Shown here piece after piece: positions 1 through 8,765 of a DNA stretch of 64,000 bases. Position numbers and translations under genes: made by a program. Source of the stretch: Lachnospiraceae bacterium (GTDB taxonomy: Bacteria; Bacillota; Clostridia; Lachnospirales; Lachnospiraceae); contig JAFXQK010000036.1 of NCBI GenBank assembly GCA_017527205.1, positions 62,001 through 126,000 of the forward strand, in the 5' to 3' direction. How positions within the stretch are numbered: position 1 is the first letter of the stretch; the number at the start of each line of letters is the position of its first letter. The notes under the pieces are model-generated. The model saw nothing but the letters and a program-made list of their open reading frames with translations, was not told the origin of the DNA and searched no databases.

Positions 1-1
1 T

Positions 2-715
2 GACGGCGTTGACTTTGGATACAATGATGACAAGATGGTGCTGCATGACATTAAGCTGTTTGCTAAGCCTGGTCAGAAGATCGCCTTCGTTGGATCCACT
101 GGTGCAGGAAAGACGACCATTACGAACTTGATCAATCGTTTCTATGACATTCAGGATGGTAAGATTCGGTATGACGGAATCAATGTCAACAAGATTAAGA
201 AGGCAGACCTGAGAAGGTCTTTAGGAATTGTATTGCAGGAGACGAACCTCTTTACGGCAACCGTAAAGGATAACATTCGCTTTGGTAAGCTGGATGCAAC
301 GGACGAGGAGATCATCGCGGCAGCAAAGCTTGCAAATGCAGACACCTTTATTCGTCAGCTTCCCAACGGTTATGACACGGTGCTGACCGGGAACGGCGCA
401 AACTTAAGCCAAGGTCAGAGACAGCTCCTTGCCATCGCCCGTGCGGCAATTGCAGATCCTCCCGTACTGATTCTGGATGAGGCAACCTCCTCCATTGATA
501 CCAGAACCGAGAAGATCGTGCAGGACGGCATGGATAAGCTGATGCATGGCAGAACGACGTTTGTCATCGCTCACAGACTTTCCACGATTCAGAACAGCGA
601 CTGCATCATGGTTATGGAGCAGGGCCGCATTATCGAGCGCGGCAACCATGAAGAACTGCTGGCGGAGAAGGGTAAGTACTATCAGCTCTATACAGGCAGC
701 ACCGCTTCGGCGTAG
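2..715 (+). CDS. ABC exporter, C-terminal ATP-binding domain (5' partial)
   Basis: The reading frame is open from the left edge, so the gene starts upstream and only the last 237 residues are visible. They form a complete nucleotide-binding domain: a Walker A GSTGAGKTT (near 104-130), a Q-loop (LQETNLF), the signature LSQGQRQ, a Walker B LILDEATSSID and the switch histidine in IAHRLST. The D-loop and spacing are those of the MsbA/LmrA-type exporters, in which a six-helix membrane domain precedes the ATPase on the same chain. The missing N-terminal part is therefore expected to be a transmembrane domain, and the protein probably works as a homodimer or with a half-transporter partner encoded just upstream. 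The substrate cannot be told from this part. Two hairpin terminators follow the stop codon, so it ends its transcription unit. Confidence 0.93.
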   Translation, partial: DGVDFGYNDDKMVLHDIKLFAKPGQKIAFVGSTGAGKTTITNLINRFYDIQDGKIRYDGINVNKIKKADLRRSLGIVLQETNLFTATVKDNIRFGKLDATDEEIIAAAKLANADTFIRQLPNGYDTVLTGNGANLSQGQRQLLAIARAAIADPPVLILDEATSSIDTRTEKIVQDGMDKLMHGRTTFVIAHRLSTIQNSDCIMVMEQGRIIERGNHEELLAEKGKYYQLYTGSTASA

Positions 716-726
716 AAATTAGAAAA

Positions 727-785
727 CCTCGGGGCCGGGTTTGTATATTGCTCTTGGGCAGGCAAACAGCCCCGAGATTTTTGAA
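727..785 (+). terminator. Rho-independent terminator after the ABC exporter
   Basis: An 8-bp GC-rich stem (CTCGGGGC at 728-735 region with GCCCCGAG at 769-776) encloses a 33-base loop and is followed by a short T run. It lies 12 bases after the exporter stop codon. Confidence 0.7.
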
Positions 786-852
786 AGCCCTACGGGCTAT
801 CAGAGAAAATGAATGGAAGGAAATCTCCCTTATTGAGAACTCCCTTATTGAG

Positions 853-884
853 AAGTGTCCCCGGCATAGGGGCACTTTTCTTCT
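853..884 (+). terminator. Second terminator hairpin
   Basis: A compact hairpin pairs AAGTG-CCCC with GGGGCACTT, with one bulged T on the left arm, and runs into a T/C-rich tail. It backs up the terminator at 727-785. Confidence 0.65.
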
Positions 885-952
885 TTTGCCTCACCAGCAA
901 ACGTTTTCTATGTTTCTCTTGCCTGCCAGGACCTTCTGACATCCTGGCAAAA

Positions 953-1208
953 GCTACCAAAATCGCTATTTAGGCTTTCTAGGTAGTTTTTTTCTTCCTT
1001 GCGTTCTGACAAAAGCTACCAAAATCGCTATTTAGGCATTCTAGGTAGTTTTTTTCCTTCTTATGTCCTGGCAAAAGCTACCAAAATCGCTATTTAGGCA
1101 TTCTAGGTAGTTTTTTTCCTTCTTATGTCCTGGCAAAAGCTACCAAAATCGCTATTTAGGCATTCTAGGTAGTTTTTTTCTTCCTTACGTTCTGACAAAA
1201 GCTACCTA
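953..1208 (+). repeat. 62-bp tandem repeat of terminator-like units (4 copies plus a stub)
   Basis: The motif GCTACCAAAATCGCTATTTA begins at 953, 1015, 1077 and 1139, and GCTACC begins again at 1201, giving an exact period of 62 bases. Each unit contains CTACC, about 22 bases later GGTAG, and then a run of seven T, so each could fold as a weak hairpin followed by a U-tract. The spacers come in two versions: units 1 and 4 are alike (TTCTTCC...TTCTGACAAAA), and units 2 and 3 are alike (TTCCTTC...TCCTGGCAAAA). There is no coding potential across it. The array fills most of the 585-base gap between the exporter and pepT. Confidence 0.9.
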
Positions 1209-1230
1209 GATACATGCGGGGATTTTTATG

Positions 1231-1259
1231 TTTACGTTTTGGGCGTTTAGAGTTAAAAT
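1231..1259 (+). promoter_or_regulatory. Possible sigma-A promoter for pepT
   Basis: TTTACG at 1231-1236 and TAAAAT at 1254-1259 are 17 bases apart, just after the tandem array and about 40 bases before the pepT start. The -35 match is moderate. Confidence 0.4.
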
Positions 1260-1300
1260 AGATATTAATGTAGTTAATAAAGAAATAGGGAGGATGCGGG

Positions 1301-2557
1301 ATGGAGAAATTGAATCCGTTGGAGCGATTTTTGAGGTATGTGCAGGTGGACACGCAGTCGGATGAGAGTACGGGGACGAGTCCAAGCACGGCGAAGCAGC
1401 ATGATCTTGCAAAGCTGCTTGCCGCAGAGCTGAAGGAGATGGGTGCGAAGGAGATCACGTATGACAAGAAGCACTGCTATGTCTATGCAACGATTCCTGC
1501 AACGGCTGGTTATGAGAAGGCACCGACGCTTGGATTTATCGCGCACATGGATACTTCACCTGCCGTGTCGGGCGCAGGCGTGAAACCAAGGCTCATCAAG
1601 AAATATGATGGCAAGGATCTTGTGCTGAATAAGAAAAAGCAGATCGTCATGAAGGTGGAGGAGTTCCCCGAGCTGGCCGAGCTGGAAGGGCAGTCTTTGG
1701 TCGTGACGGACGGAACGACACTTCTTGGCGCGGACGACAAGGCTGGCGTTGCTGAGATCATGACCATGGCGGCATTCCTGCTGAAATACCCTGAGATCGG
1801 TCATGGAAAGCTTCGCATTGGATTTACGCCGGATGAGGAGATTGGCTGTGGCCCTGATCATTTCAATTTAGAGCTCTTTGGCGCGGACTTTGCCTATACC
1901 GTGGACGGCGGAGCCTTGGGAGAGCTGGAATATGAGAACTTCAATGCAGCAGGGGCAAAGCTGATCGTGAACGGAAGAAATACGCATCCAGGCAGTGCGA
2001 AGGGGAAGATGAAGAATGCGATTTTGATTGCACAGGAGTTCCAAAGCCTTCTTCCGACCTTTGAAAATCCGATGTATACGGAAGGTTATGAAGGCTTCTA
2101 TCATTTGGACCAGATCAGCGGATGTGTGGACAAAACGGTCTGCGATTATATTATCCGTGATCATGACAAGGAACTCTTTGAAAAGAAAAAGGCATTTTTC
2201 CTGGAATGCGCTGCGTTCCTGAATCGCAAATATGGCGAGGGGACAGTTCAGGTAGAACTGAAGGATTCTTATTACAACATGTGTGAGGTCTTAGAGGGCG
2301 CGATGCATCTTGTGGAGAATGCCAAGGCGGCCATGGAGGAGCTTGGAATTGTTCCGAAGGTTATGCCGATCCGCGGCGGCACGGATGGCGCAAGGCTGTC
2401 CTTCCTGGGACTTCCTTGTCCGAATCTTTGCACGGGAGGCGCAAATTATCACAGCAGATTTGAATATGTTCACGTGCAGGGCATGGAGAAGACGGCGGAG
2501 CTTTTGGTTCGTTTGGTGGAAACTTATGCGAACCAAAAAAGAACTTGTTGCAAATGA
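1301..2557 (+). CDS. pepT: Peptidase T (tripeptide aminopeptidase)
   Basis: This is a cytoplasmic M20-family dizinc aminopeptidase that releases N-terminal residues from tripeptides in peptide catabolism. At 418 residues it has the family's usual length. The metal-site motifs are all present: AHMDTS (His82, Asp84), the bridging GADDKAG (Asp145/146), the catalytic DEEIG (Glu179/180), the YTVDGG aspartate (Asp202) and the C-terminal NYHSRFEY histidine. The dimerisation-domain motif NTHPGSAKG and the substrate-binding RGGTDG also match PepT rather than other M20 enzymes. A GGGAGG site ends 7 bases before the ATG. The gene appears to be alone in its unit, between the 62-bp array and the aquaporin gene. 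Confidence 0.96.
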   Translation: MEKLNPLERFLRYVQVDTQSDESTGTSPSTAKQHDLAKLLAAELKEMGAKEITYDKKHCYVYATIPATAGYEKAPTLGFIAHMDTSPAVSGAGVKPRLIKKYDGKDLVLNKKKQIVMKVEEFPELAELEGQSLVVTDGTTLLGADDKAGVAEIMTMAAFLLKYPEIGHGKLRIGFTPDEEIGCGPDHFNLELFGADFAYTVDGGALGELEYENFNAAGAKLIVNGRNTHPGSAKGKMKNAILIAQEFQSLLPTFENPMYTEGYEGFYHLDQISGCVDKTVCDYIIRDHDKELFEKKKAFFLECAAFLNRKYGEGTVQVELKDSYYNMCEVLEGAMHLVENAKAAMEELGIVPKVMPIRGGTDGARLSFLGLPCPNLCTGGANYHSRFEYVHVQGMEKTAELLVRLVETYANQKRTCCK

Positions 2558-2673
2558 TGGAACGTGATAGAATAATCGCGAGGGCGCGCGGAGGAAAATT
2601 GGAAACAAAGCCTGAGGCGTTGGCCATCAGCAAAACATGAGGCCGTTAGAATGCGGCGGAAAGGTAGGGGGAT

Positions 2674-3369
2674 ATGAAAAAGTTAATAGCGGAATGTATT
2701 GGAACCTGCGTACTGGTTGTTTGCGGTTGTGGTACGGCGATGCTTGTGGGATGTAACGCCGCACAGGGCGGTGGATATATCTTGACCGCATTGGCATTTG
2801 GCCTGACGATCGTGGCCATGGCGTACAGCATTGGAAACATCTCAGGTTGCCACATCAACCCTGCAGTGTCATTGGGTGTTCTGATGACGGGCGGCATGAA
2901 GATTGGCGAGTTTGTTCAGTACGTGATCGCACAGTGTATCGGCGCTTTGGTTGGCAGCGGCATCTTGGCCGCCATCTTCGGACTTGGCGGCGTTGAGGAC
3001 AAGACGGGCGGATTTGGAACGAATGGACTTGGCGGCGTAGGCGGAAGCTTTGTGGCTGGTCTTTTGGTAGAAATCGTTTTGACGTTTATCTTCGTGATTG
3101 CCATTCTCGGCGTTACGTCCAAGAAGGCAAATCATGGTTCCTTCGGTGGTCTGGTCATCGGTCTGACTCTTGTGCTGGTGCACATTTTGGGAATTGGCCT
3201 GACTGGTACCTCCGTAAACCCTGCAAGAAGCCTTGGCCCTGCAATCGTTGCAGCAATCTGCAACGGAACAACGGATGCCATCGCGTGTGTATGGGTATTC
3301 ATCGTAGGTCCTTTGGTGGGTGCGGCTTTGGCGGCTGTAACCTATAAGGCTCTGGAAGCTGGTAAGTAA
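2674..3369 (+). CDS. aqpZ: AqpZ-like water channel (MIP family)
   Basis: This 231-residue protein is an integral membrane channel with six helices and two half-helices carrying the NPA motifs (residues 62-64 and 182-184). The residues lining the selectivity filter read Phe42, His170, Thr179 and Arg185. In characterised channels this combination marks the narrow, water-selective AqpZ type rather than the glycerol facilitator GlpF. A long Gly-rich extracellular loop (residues about 104-124) separates helices 3 and 4. The ATG is preceded by a GGTAGGGGG ribosome site. It lies 116 bases after pepT with no clear terminator between them, so read-through is possible. The water-channel assignment rests on these filter residues. 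Confidence 0.9.
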   Translation: MKKLIAECIGTCVLVVCGCGTAMLVGCNAAQGGGYILTALAFGLTIVAMAYSIGNISGCHINPAVSLGVLMTGGMKIGEFVQYVIAQCIGALVGSGILAAIFGLGGVEDKTGGFGTNGLGGVGGSFVAGLLVEIVLTFIFVIAILGVTSKKANHGSFGGLVIGLTLVLVHILGIGLTGTSVNPARSLGPAIVAAICNGTTDAIACVWVFIVGPLVGAALAAVTYKALEAGK

Positions 3370-3410
3370 TAAAATCATGATAGAATTCGAAATGATGGAG
3401 GGAAAAACAA

Positions 3411-5186
3411 ATGATAGTATGTCCGAAGTGTGGAAAAGAACTTGCCGATGGCACAAAGTTCTGTAGCAAGTGTGGAACGCCGTTGTCAGACGTAAAACCC
3501 AAGGCAGAGGAGCCGAAGGCTGAGGAGCCTAAGGCAGAGGCACCTAAGGCAGAGGCACCCAAGGCAGAGACACCGAAGGCGGAGGAGCCCAAGACAGAGG
3601 CACCTAAGGCAGAGGCACCTAAGGCAGAAGAAGCTAAGGCGGAGGCACCCAAGGCAGAGGCCCCTAAAGCAGAAGCACCTAAGGCGGAAGAGCCTAAGGC
3701 AGAAGGCGAGGAGAAGAAGCCTAATACGTGGATCAAGTATGTATGTATTGGAGCGGCAGTTGTTGTATTCCTGTTCTTAGTGATCAGTCTGTTCTCCGGA
3801 AAGAAGGGCGGAAAGCCATATGCCCTGTATCTGAAGGATAAGGAGATTATGTATACCAATTTGAAGGCGAAAGGGGCTTGGCAGCTTACCGCAAAGCTTT
3901 CCAAGGATGGCGACATGGATACGGAATCCTTAACGGACCGTATTGATTTGTTCACGGAATGTGAGCTGTCACCGGATGGTAAGATCATGTTCTTCCCTGA
4001 TAAGCTTGAGCGCAATGATGGGACCACCCTGTACTACAGATATATTAACAAGCCCAAGAAGGAGCCCATTAAGATGGATTCCTCCGTTAGAACCTATTAC
4101 ATTAATAAGGCAGCTACGCTTGTTACCTATATCAAGACCACTGGAGATCTTTATCAGTACAACATCAAGAAGGAAGAGAAGTCCAAGATCGCTTCTGAGG
4201 TTAGCGTTTTCAAAGTTAGCGAGGATGGCGGCAGGGTTGTATATCTCAAGAAGTCCGGAGAGCTGTATACCTGGAACAAGAAGGACAGCGAGAAGATGGA
4301 CAGTGAAGTAGACGATTTGGAAGCAGTTTACGATAAGAACGTTTACTATGTGAAGGATGATACCTTATACAAGAAGGTTGGTTCCAAGGATAAGGAAAAG
4401 ATCGCTTCTGACATCTATTATGTCGCTAATGTTTATAAGAATGGTCAGGCTTACTATGTAAAGAAGGATGACAGTCGCGTTCTGTACTTCTTCAATGGTA
4501 AGGAAGCTGAGAAGGTAGCAGAGGATTTGGATGATGTTATTTCCTTTGCTATGGAAACTCCTGCAATCGCATATTCCGTAAAGGACTCGGAGAGCAGTTC
4601 TAAGAAAACTTACGCTATTGCCGTAAAGACGGCGATTACCGAGCTTGAGCAGACTGACGCAACCAAGATCAGATTCCAGAAGGATGGCAAGGCATTCTAT
4701 TATCTTGCTGACCTGAACAAGGATGGCGATGAAGGTGACATGTATCGAGGAACCCTTTCTAGTTCCAAGGTAGGTAAGATAGAGAAGTATGACAGTGAGG
4801 TAAACAGCTATACTCTTGCTGCCGGAATAGCTCCGATTTACTTTAAGGATTACAAGAGAGGCGTAGGAGACATGTACTTCAACAAGAAGAAGGTGGATTC
4901 TGACGTATATGGAGCGGCTCTCAGATTCTGTGAGAAGACAAAGCAGATCTACTACCTGGTTGATTTCAGCAAGGATGCTGGTACCCTGAAGGTTAGCAAG
5001 AATGGTGGAAAGCCTAAGAAGATTGCAGATGACGTATATGGCAATTTCACGGTACTTTCGAATGGTTACGCTCTCTATCTGTATGACTATAGCACCAAGT
5101 ATTACAGAGGCGAATTATACCTCTATAAGGGTGGCAAGCCCGTGAAGCTGGATGATGAGGTTAGCGCAATTTTGCTGGCATACTAA
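3411..5186 (+). CDS. Zinc-ribbon membrane protein with KAEEP repeats and a large extracellular domain
   Basis: The 591-residue protein has four parts. A zinc ribbon (CPKC at 4-7, CSKC at 18-21) is followed by about fourteen near-perfect pentapeptides of the form KAE-E/A-P (residues 31-98). One transmembrane helix follows at about 107-130. The remaining 460 residues are rich in Lys, Asp and Tyr and carry spaced repeats such as DG-KIMFFPD, DGGRVVYLKKSG and NGKEAEKVAEDL. These suggest a beta-propeller like the DUF5050/WD-type extracellular domains. With the ribbon inside, the big domain would face outside. The function is unknown. The next gene encodes a protein with the same ribbon-repeat-helix layout, so the two may work together. 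Ribosome site GGAGGG, 41 bases after the aquaporin stop. Confidence 0.85.
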   Translation: MIVCPKCGKELADGTKFCSKCGTPLSDVKPKAEEPKAEEPKAEAPKAEAPKAETPKAEEPKTEAPKAEAPKAEEAKAEAPKAEAPKAEAPKAEEPKAEGEEKKPNTWIKYVCIGAAVVVFLFLVISLFSGKKGGKPYALYLKDKEIMYTNLKAKGAWQLTAKLSKDGDMDTESLTDRIDLFTECELSPDGKIMFFPDKLERNDGTTLYYRYINKPKKEPIKMDSSVRTYYINKAATLVTYIKTTGDLYQYNIKKEEKSKIASEVSVFKVSEDGGRVVYLKKSGELYTWNKKDSEKMDSEVDDLEAVYDKNVYYVKDDTLYKKVGSKDKEKIASDIYYVANVYKNGQAYYVKKDDSRVLYFFNGKEAEKVAEDLDDVISFAMETPAIAYSVKDSESSSKKTYAIAVKTAITELEQTDATKIRFQKDGKAFYYLADLNKDGDEGDMYRGTLSSSKVGKIEKYDSEVNSYTLAAGIAPIYFKDYKRGVGDMYFNKKKVDSDVYGAALRFCEKTKQIYYLVDFSKDAGTLKVSKNGGKPKKIADDVYGNFTVLSNGYALYLYDYSTKYYRGELYLYKGGKPVKLDDEVSAILLAY

Positions 5187-5222
5187 GCTTAGAGCATACG
5201 GCAGAGGAGGGAGAGAGAATCC

Positions 5223-6626
5223 ATGTTTTGTACAAACTGTGGAACGCGTTTGGATGATGACATATTGTTTTGCCCCAACTGCGGAACCAGGATCGCTCAC
5301 GAAGCTACAGAGGAAAAAAACGCAGAGGTAAAAGAGGAAGAAAAGCCCGCAGAAGTTAAGGCAGAAGAAAAGCCTGTAGAAGTTAAGGCGGAAGAAAAGC
5401 CCGCAGAAGTTAAGGCGGAAGAAAAGCCCGCAGAGGCAAAGGCAGAAGAGAAGCCCGCAGAAGTAAAGGCGGAAGAGAAGCCCGTTGAGACGAAGGCAGA
5501 AGAGGCTCCGGTTCAGGTAACACCTGAGCCGGTAGCGGAAGTAAATAAGACGACGGAAGCACAGACAGTGCAGCCTGCACCGGCACCGCAGCCTGCGCAA
5601 ACAGCACCGGAACCGCAGCCCGCGCAAACAGCACCGGCACCGCAGCCTGCGCCAGTATCGCAGCCTGCATCTGACAAGAAGGCAACGGCAAAGGAGAAAA
5701 AGAAAGGGCTTCATCCGAAGCCGTCAGGCGGGAAGGTATTTCTTTCCATCCTGCTGTGCCTGTTGATCTTCCTGACAACGGTATTTGCTGGCGTGCTTGG
5801 AACCCTGAGAATTTGCTTGTCGGAGAAGAATCTGAGAAGCACGATGGAAAAGATGGACGTGACGCAGCTTACCATGCCTGACTTAAAGGGCGGTGAGGCT
5901 AAGCCGTTGGTAGATTTCCTTGAGGATGCCAGCGGATTTGACTTCGAGAAAACGGCTGGCATCCAGAAGAAGGATCTGGAGAAGTTCTTGGCAAAGCCCT
6001 ATTTGCTGGAAGAGATCACGGATATCTTGGTAGGTTATGTAAACTACTTTATGACCGGTAAGGAGCCGGATGCGATCACCAAGAAGGATTTCATTAAATT
6101 CATTGAGAAGCACAATGATGACATCCTTGAGCTGACAGGTTTCTCCTTCGTTTATAAGGATCCTGCGACTGGCGAAAACAAGGTGTATGACGTAGACATT
6201 GCGAATGCCTTCAAGGATCTTGGAACGGATGAGGTAACGCCTGAGTTCATTGAAAAATCCCTGGGCATGTCCTTGGATCTCGTGCTGTTCCTTCTTTCCG
6301 TAACGGCATTGGCAATTGCAGTTGGCGTGGCAGTCGTGTTGACAATTTTGGTATTGCTTCTTCATAAGAAGACAAAGCACAGCGGCTATTCCTTCGTCGG
6401 AATGACCTTTATGCTTTCAGGAATTGTCCTTGACGTCGCTATTTTGATTGGTTACCTGAAAGATAAGAAGCTGGGAAGCACCTTTGTCGATGCGTTTGCA
6501 AATCCTTTGTGTAAGAACGGCGGGATTATTGCCGGATGCATCTTTGCACTTGGCTTATGTATCTTCGTTGTTGGCAGATCCGTCTGCACGGCAGTGGCCA
6601 AGAAGAAATTGAAGAAAGCAGCATAA
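5223..6626 (+). CDS. Zinc-ribbon multi-span membrane protein with KAEEKP and proline-rich repeats
   Basis: The 467-residue protein opens with a zinc ribbon (CTNC at 3-6, CPNC at 17-20). Next comes a charged repeat of the type KAEEKPAEV (residues about 38-95) and a Pro/Gln/Ala stretch built on APQPAQTAPEP (about 115-150). A transmembrane helix sits near 170-195. An extracellular region of about 150 residues follows, with a conserved-looking helical pattern, and then three more hydrophobic helices (about 350-375, 385-408 and 430-452). It lies 36 bases after its zinc-ribbon neighbour and shares its N-terminal design, which points to a co-transcribed pair. The substrate and function are not recognisable. 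The ribosome site is AGGAGGGAGAG, and a terminator follows the stop. Confidence 0.85.
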   Translation: MFCTNCGTRLDDDILFCPNCGTRIAHEATEEKNAEVKEEEKPAEVKAEEKPVEVKAEEKPAEVKAEEKPAEAKAEEKPAEVKAEEKPVETKAEEAPVQVTPEPVAEVNKTTEAQTVQPAPAPQPAQTAPEPQPAQTAPAPQPAPVSQPASDKKATAKEKKKGLHPKPSGGKVFLSILLCLLIFLTTVFAGVLGTLRICLSEKNLRSTMEKMDVTQLTMPDLKGGEAKPLVDFLEDASGFDFEKTAGIQKKDLEKFLAKPYLLEEITDILVGYVNYFMTGKEPDAITKKDFIKFIEKHNDDILELTGFSFVYKDPATGENKVYDVDIANAFKDLGTDEVTPEFIEKSLGMSLDLVLFLLSVTALAIAVGVAVVLTILVLLLHKKTKHSGYSFVGMTFMLSGIVLDVAILIGYLKDKKLGSTFVDAFANPLCKNGGIIAGCIFALGLCIFVVGRSVCTAVAKKKLKKAA

Positions 6627-6642
6627 TAATATGTAAAATAAT

Positions 6643-6680
6643 GAAGCGGAGCTCAAAAGGCTCCGCTTGTTATATAATGT
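6643..6680 (+). terminator. Terminator after the zinc-ribbon pair
   Basis: A perfect 8-bp stem AGCGGAGC/GCTCCGCT with a 7-base loop begins about 18 bases after the stop codon. The tail is T-rich but interrupted. Confidence 0.65.
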
Positions 6681-6716
6681 GTTATATGAAAATGTTGTAT
6701 AAAAGAGGAAAAGGTC

Positions 6717-7334
6717 ATGATAAAAGTATTATTGTTGATAGCGTTTATCGGGCACGTTCTTTGTGGCATTTGCGATTGCCTGCTCAGTTATTCGCCAAGC
6801 GGAAGATTGGACCTTAAGGGGGCGTTAAAAGACCCGGAGAAGATGAGAACGGAATTCTCTGACCTGCCGCTTCGATGGCCGCTCATATCAATCATGTTGG
6901 GCGTATATGCGATCACGGCATTTGGATTTGGATATTTTGCATTATGTAAATGGATGGAAGAGTTTTCCGGAATGGCATCGATTATCATGTACCTATCCAC
7001 GGTCATATTTCTGATATCGATCGTAGTGCATCATATCATTTGCGGATTGGTTGAATGGCTGTATATCCGTTTAGGCAGAAGCGATGAGGCCAGAGAGGCC
7101 GTACTTGAATTTCAGATGAAAACGATTGCTACCATGATCATTGGATACTTAGGATTGGCGGTTTTTTTGATCATGTTGTTTGTTATGGTAGTATCCGGGA
7201 AAACAACGCTTCCTCAGTGGGCATGTATACTGAATACCTTGCCCGTCATGCTGATTCTGCTAGTTACAAAGCTTCCTGCGAAGGGCAACATTGCCGGAGC
7301 AATTATGTATTTAGGACTGTTTATGATGCTGTAG
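6717..7334 (+). CDS. Multi-span membrane protein, unknown function
   Basis: This 205-residue protein is strongly hydrophobic, with about six predicted transmembrane helices (roughly residues 3-22, 57-78, 84-108, 133-160, 167-183 and 190-205). A short charged loop after the first helix contains SGRLDLKGALKD. The pattern recalls the uncharacterised DUF6796 family, but that match is from memory and weak. No catalytic motif is visible. The ATG follows AGAGGAAAAGG. It is bounded by terminators on both sides, so it is probably transcribed alone. Confidence 0.75.
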   Translation: MIKVLLLIAFIGHVLCGICDCLLSYSPSGRLDLKGALKDPEKMRTEFSDLPLRWPLISIMLGVYAITAFGFGYFALCKWMEEFSGMASIIMYLSTVIFLISIVVHHIICGLVEWLYIRLGRSDEAREAVLEFQMKTIATMIIGYLGLAVFLIMLFVMVVSGKTTLPQWACILNTLPVMLILLVTKLPAKGNIAGAIMYLGLFMML

Positions 7335-7419
7335 GTGTTTGCCGTAGAGACGAAAACGGCAAAGCGGCTTGCGGATCCGGAAACTCTCTGCCCCATTCAG
7401 GGTGCGGGTATATTATTTG

Positions 7420-7486
7420 GCCATATTTTGCAAGACTTAACGCAATTTGACGTGCAAAAAAGTCTTGCAGAATATGGCTTTTTTTA
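7420..7486 (+). terminator. Strong terminator with a 19-bp stem
   Basis: The arm at 7420-7438 pairs with 7459-7477 over about 19 bp with a single G-U pair, and a run of seven T follows. It closes the membrane-protein gene upstream. The rest of the 289-base gap (7335-7623) shows only a possible weak promoter (TTGTAC 7513-7518, TAGGAT 7536-7541). Confidence 0.9.
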
Positions 7487-7623
7487 GGCTATTTTACTTT
7501 GAGAGTAGGATATTGTACACAAAAAGAATTAGCATTAGGATAAAGATTTTGATGGCATTTTGATAGATCTAAGAAACATGGTTTTGTTGAACGCGGAGGT
7601 TTGTTGATCTGAAGGGAGGTACA

Positions 7624-8007
7624 ATGATGAAAAAGAATTTGAAGAAGATGGTTGGCGTGTCATGTTTTGTGGTGCTGGGAGTTATGCTTTTGGTGCTTTG
7701 CTTTGGGGTTACGGCGGGAGCAAGAAATCGAATGATGCGTGCGGAGCGGCAGAAGGCGTATCTTGAAAAGAAGGAGATCGTCGTTCGCGAGATTCGTGAT
7801 TATCTGGGTTCGCAAGGGTATCAGAACAGCGGCGTTACGCTGACGCGCCGTGAGTATGGCGAGAATGAGGAAGAATATCGTCTTCAGGTTCATCACGGAA
7901 GAATGGAGCATTTAAGCAAGGAGGAGCTGGACGTGCTTGCGGAAACATTGGCTGGATATGCGAAGGGCTTTGGATCGGATGCTATCATGCAGGTTTCTTT
8001 TCGATAG
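7624..8007 (+). CDS. Small single-pass membrane protein, unknown
   Basis: The 127-residue protein has one N-terminal transmembrane helix (about residues 10-32) after a Lys-rich start, so the rest is probably outside the cell. The outer part begins with a basic/acidic helix (about 33-60) and ends in an alpha/beta-like segment with no known motif. Two adjacent ATG codons follow a GGGAGG site. The second, at 7627, has the better spacing of about 7 bases. No family was recognised. Confidence 0.7.
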   Translation: MMKKNLKKMVGVSCFVVLGVMLLVLCFGVTAGARNRMMRAERQKAYLEKKEIVVREIRDYLGSQGYQNSGVTLTRREYGENEEEYRLQVHHGRMEHLSKEELDVLAETLAGYAKGFGSDAIMQVSFR

Positions 8008-8030
8008 TTATAGATTTCTGAAATAACTGC

Positions 8031-8059
8031 ATGACATTTATCGTAAAATGGGGTATACT
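8031..8059 (+). promoter_or_regulatory. Sigma-A promoter for the DUF1653 gene
   Basis: ATGACA at 8031-8036 and TATACT at 8054-8059 are 17 bases apart. The ATG inside the -35 box opens the same frame as the next gene but cannot be its start, because transcription would begin downstream near 8066. Confidence 0.7.
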
Positions 8060-8093
8060 CATATTATTGATGTCGCAAGCAGGAGGAAAGGCC

Positions 8094-8759
8094 ATGTCAC
8101 GCATTCCAAAACCCCAAGAGATTTACAAGCATTTCAAAGGAAACCTTTATCAGATCATCACCGTGGCAAATCATTCCGAAACGGGGGAGCAGCTGGTGAT
8201 TTATCAGGCGCTGTATGGTGATTATAAGGTTTACGCGAGGGAGCTTTCCATGTTTACCAGTTTGGTAGATCGGGAGAAGTATCCAAATGCGACGCAGGAG
8301 TATCGCTTTGAACTGCAGCCGATCGGAAATGCGGCAAATACGGAAGATGCATCATGTAAGAAGGAAGAACATACCAAGGAAGTGCTTAGTTCGACTGTGT
8401 CTACGGCGGCTAAGATGCCAGAGAATGAAGTAGCCAAGGCAGATGCGTCTAGTGAGGAGATCAACAAGGCAGATACTGATAAAATGAAGGTTGACAAGGC
8501 GGATGCGACGAAGGTAGAATCTGCGGAGGAGGAAGCGAACCTTGACCCGATGCTCTTACAATTCTTGGATGCGGACGGATATGAGGAGAAGCTGAACGTA
8601 TTGGCAGCTTTGCATCATCGGATCACGCAGGACATGATCACGATCATGGCGGTTGCAAGTGACGTCGAGGTTGCAGAGGGTGAGCTGGAGGAGCGCTATG
8701 CACAGCTTAGAAATTGCCTGTTGACCCTGGAAAAATATGAGTGCAATCGCATGAGATAA
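8094..8759 (+). CDS. DUF1653-domain protein
   Basis: I place the start at 8094 because AGGAGG at 8081-8086 lies correctly before it and a promoter lies upstream. The product is 221 residues. The N-terminal 70 residues form a DUF1653 domain (YKHFKGNLYQII, a histidine-glutamate stretch, VIYQALYGDYKVYAREL). The middle (about 90-150) is a Lys/Ala/Asp/Glu-rich low-complexity linker with repeated KADA-type units. The C-terminal part (about 155-221) is helical. DUF1653 proteins are small cytoplasmic proteins without an assigned activity. The gene ends 6 bases before mutY and probably heads the operon with mutY and the glycosyltransferase gene. Confidence 0.85.
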   Translation: MSRIPKPQEIYKHFKGNLYQIITVANHSETGEQLVIYQALYGDYKVYARELSMFTSLVDREKYPNATQEYRFELQPIGNAANTEDASCKKEEHTKEVLSSTVSTAAKMPENEVAKADASSEEINKADTDKMKVDKADATKVESAEEEANLDPMLLQFLDADGYEEKLNVLAALHHRITQDMITIMAVASDVEVAEGELEERYAQLRNCLLTLEKYECNRMR

Positions 8760-8765
8760 AACGGA

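Noticed and set aside
953..1208. CRISPR array
   Set aside because: The whole 62-base unit repeats, including the would-be spacers, which come in only two versions, and no cas genes are near.
3299..4027. A 242-codon minus-strand frame with Ser/Ala/Leu repeats
   Set aside because: It is the antisense of the KAEEP repeat-coding DNA; the repeats follow from the sense strand.
8031..8093. Longer N-terminus for the DUF1653 protein
   Set aside because: The upstream ATG lies inside the -35 box of a good promoter, and AGGAGG sits before 8094.
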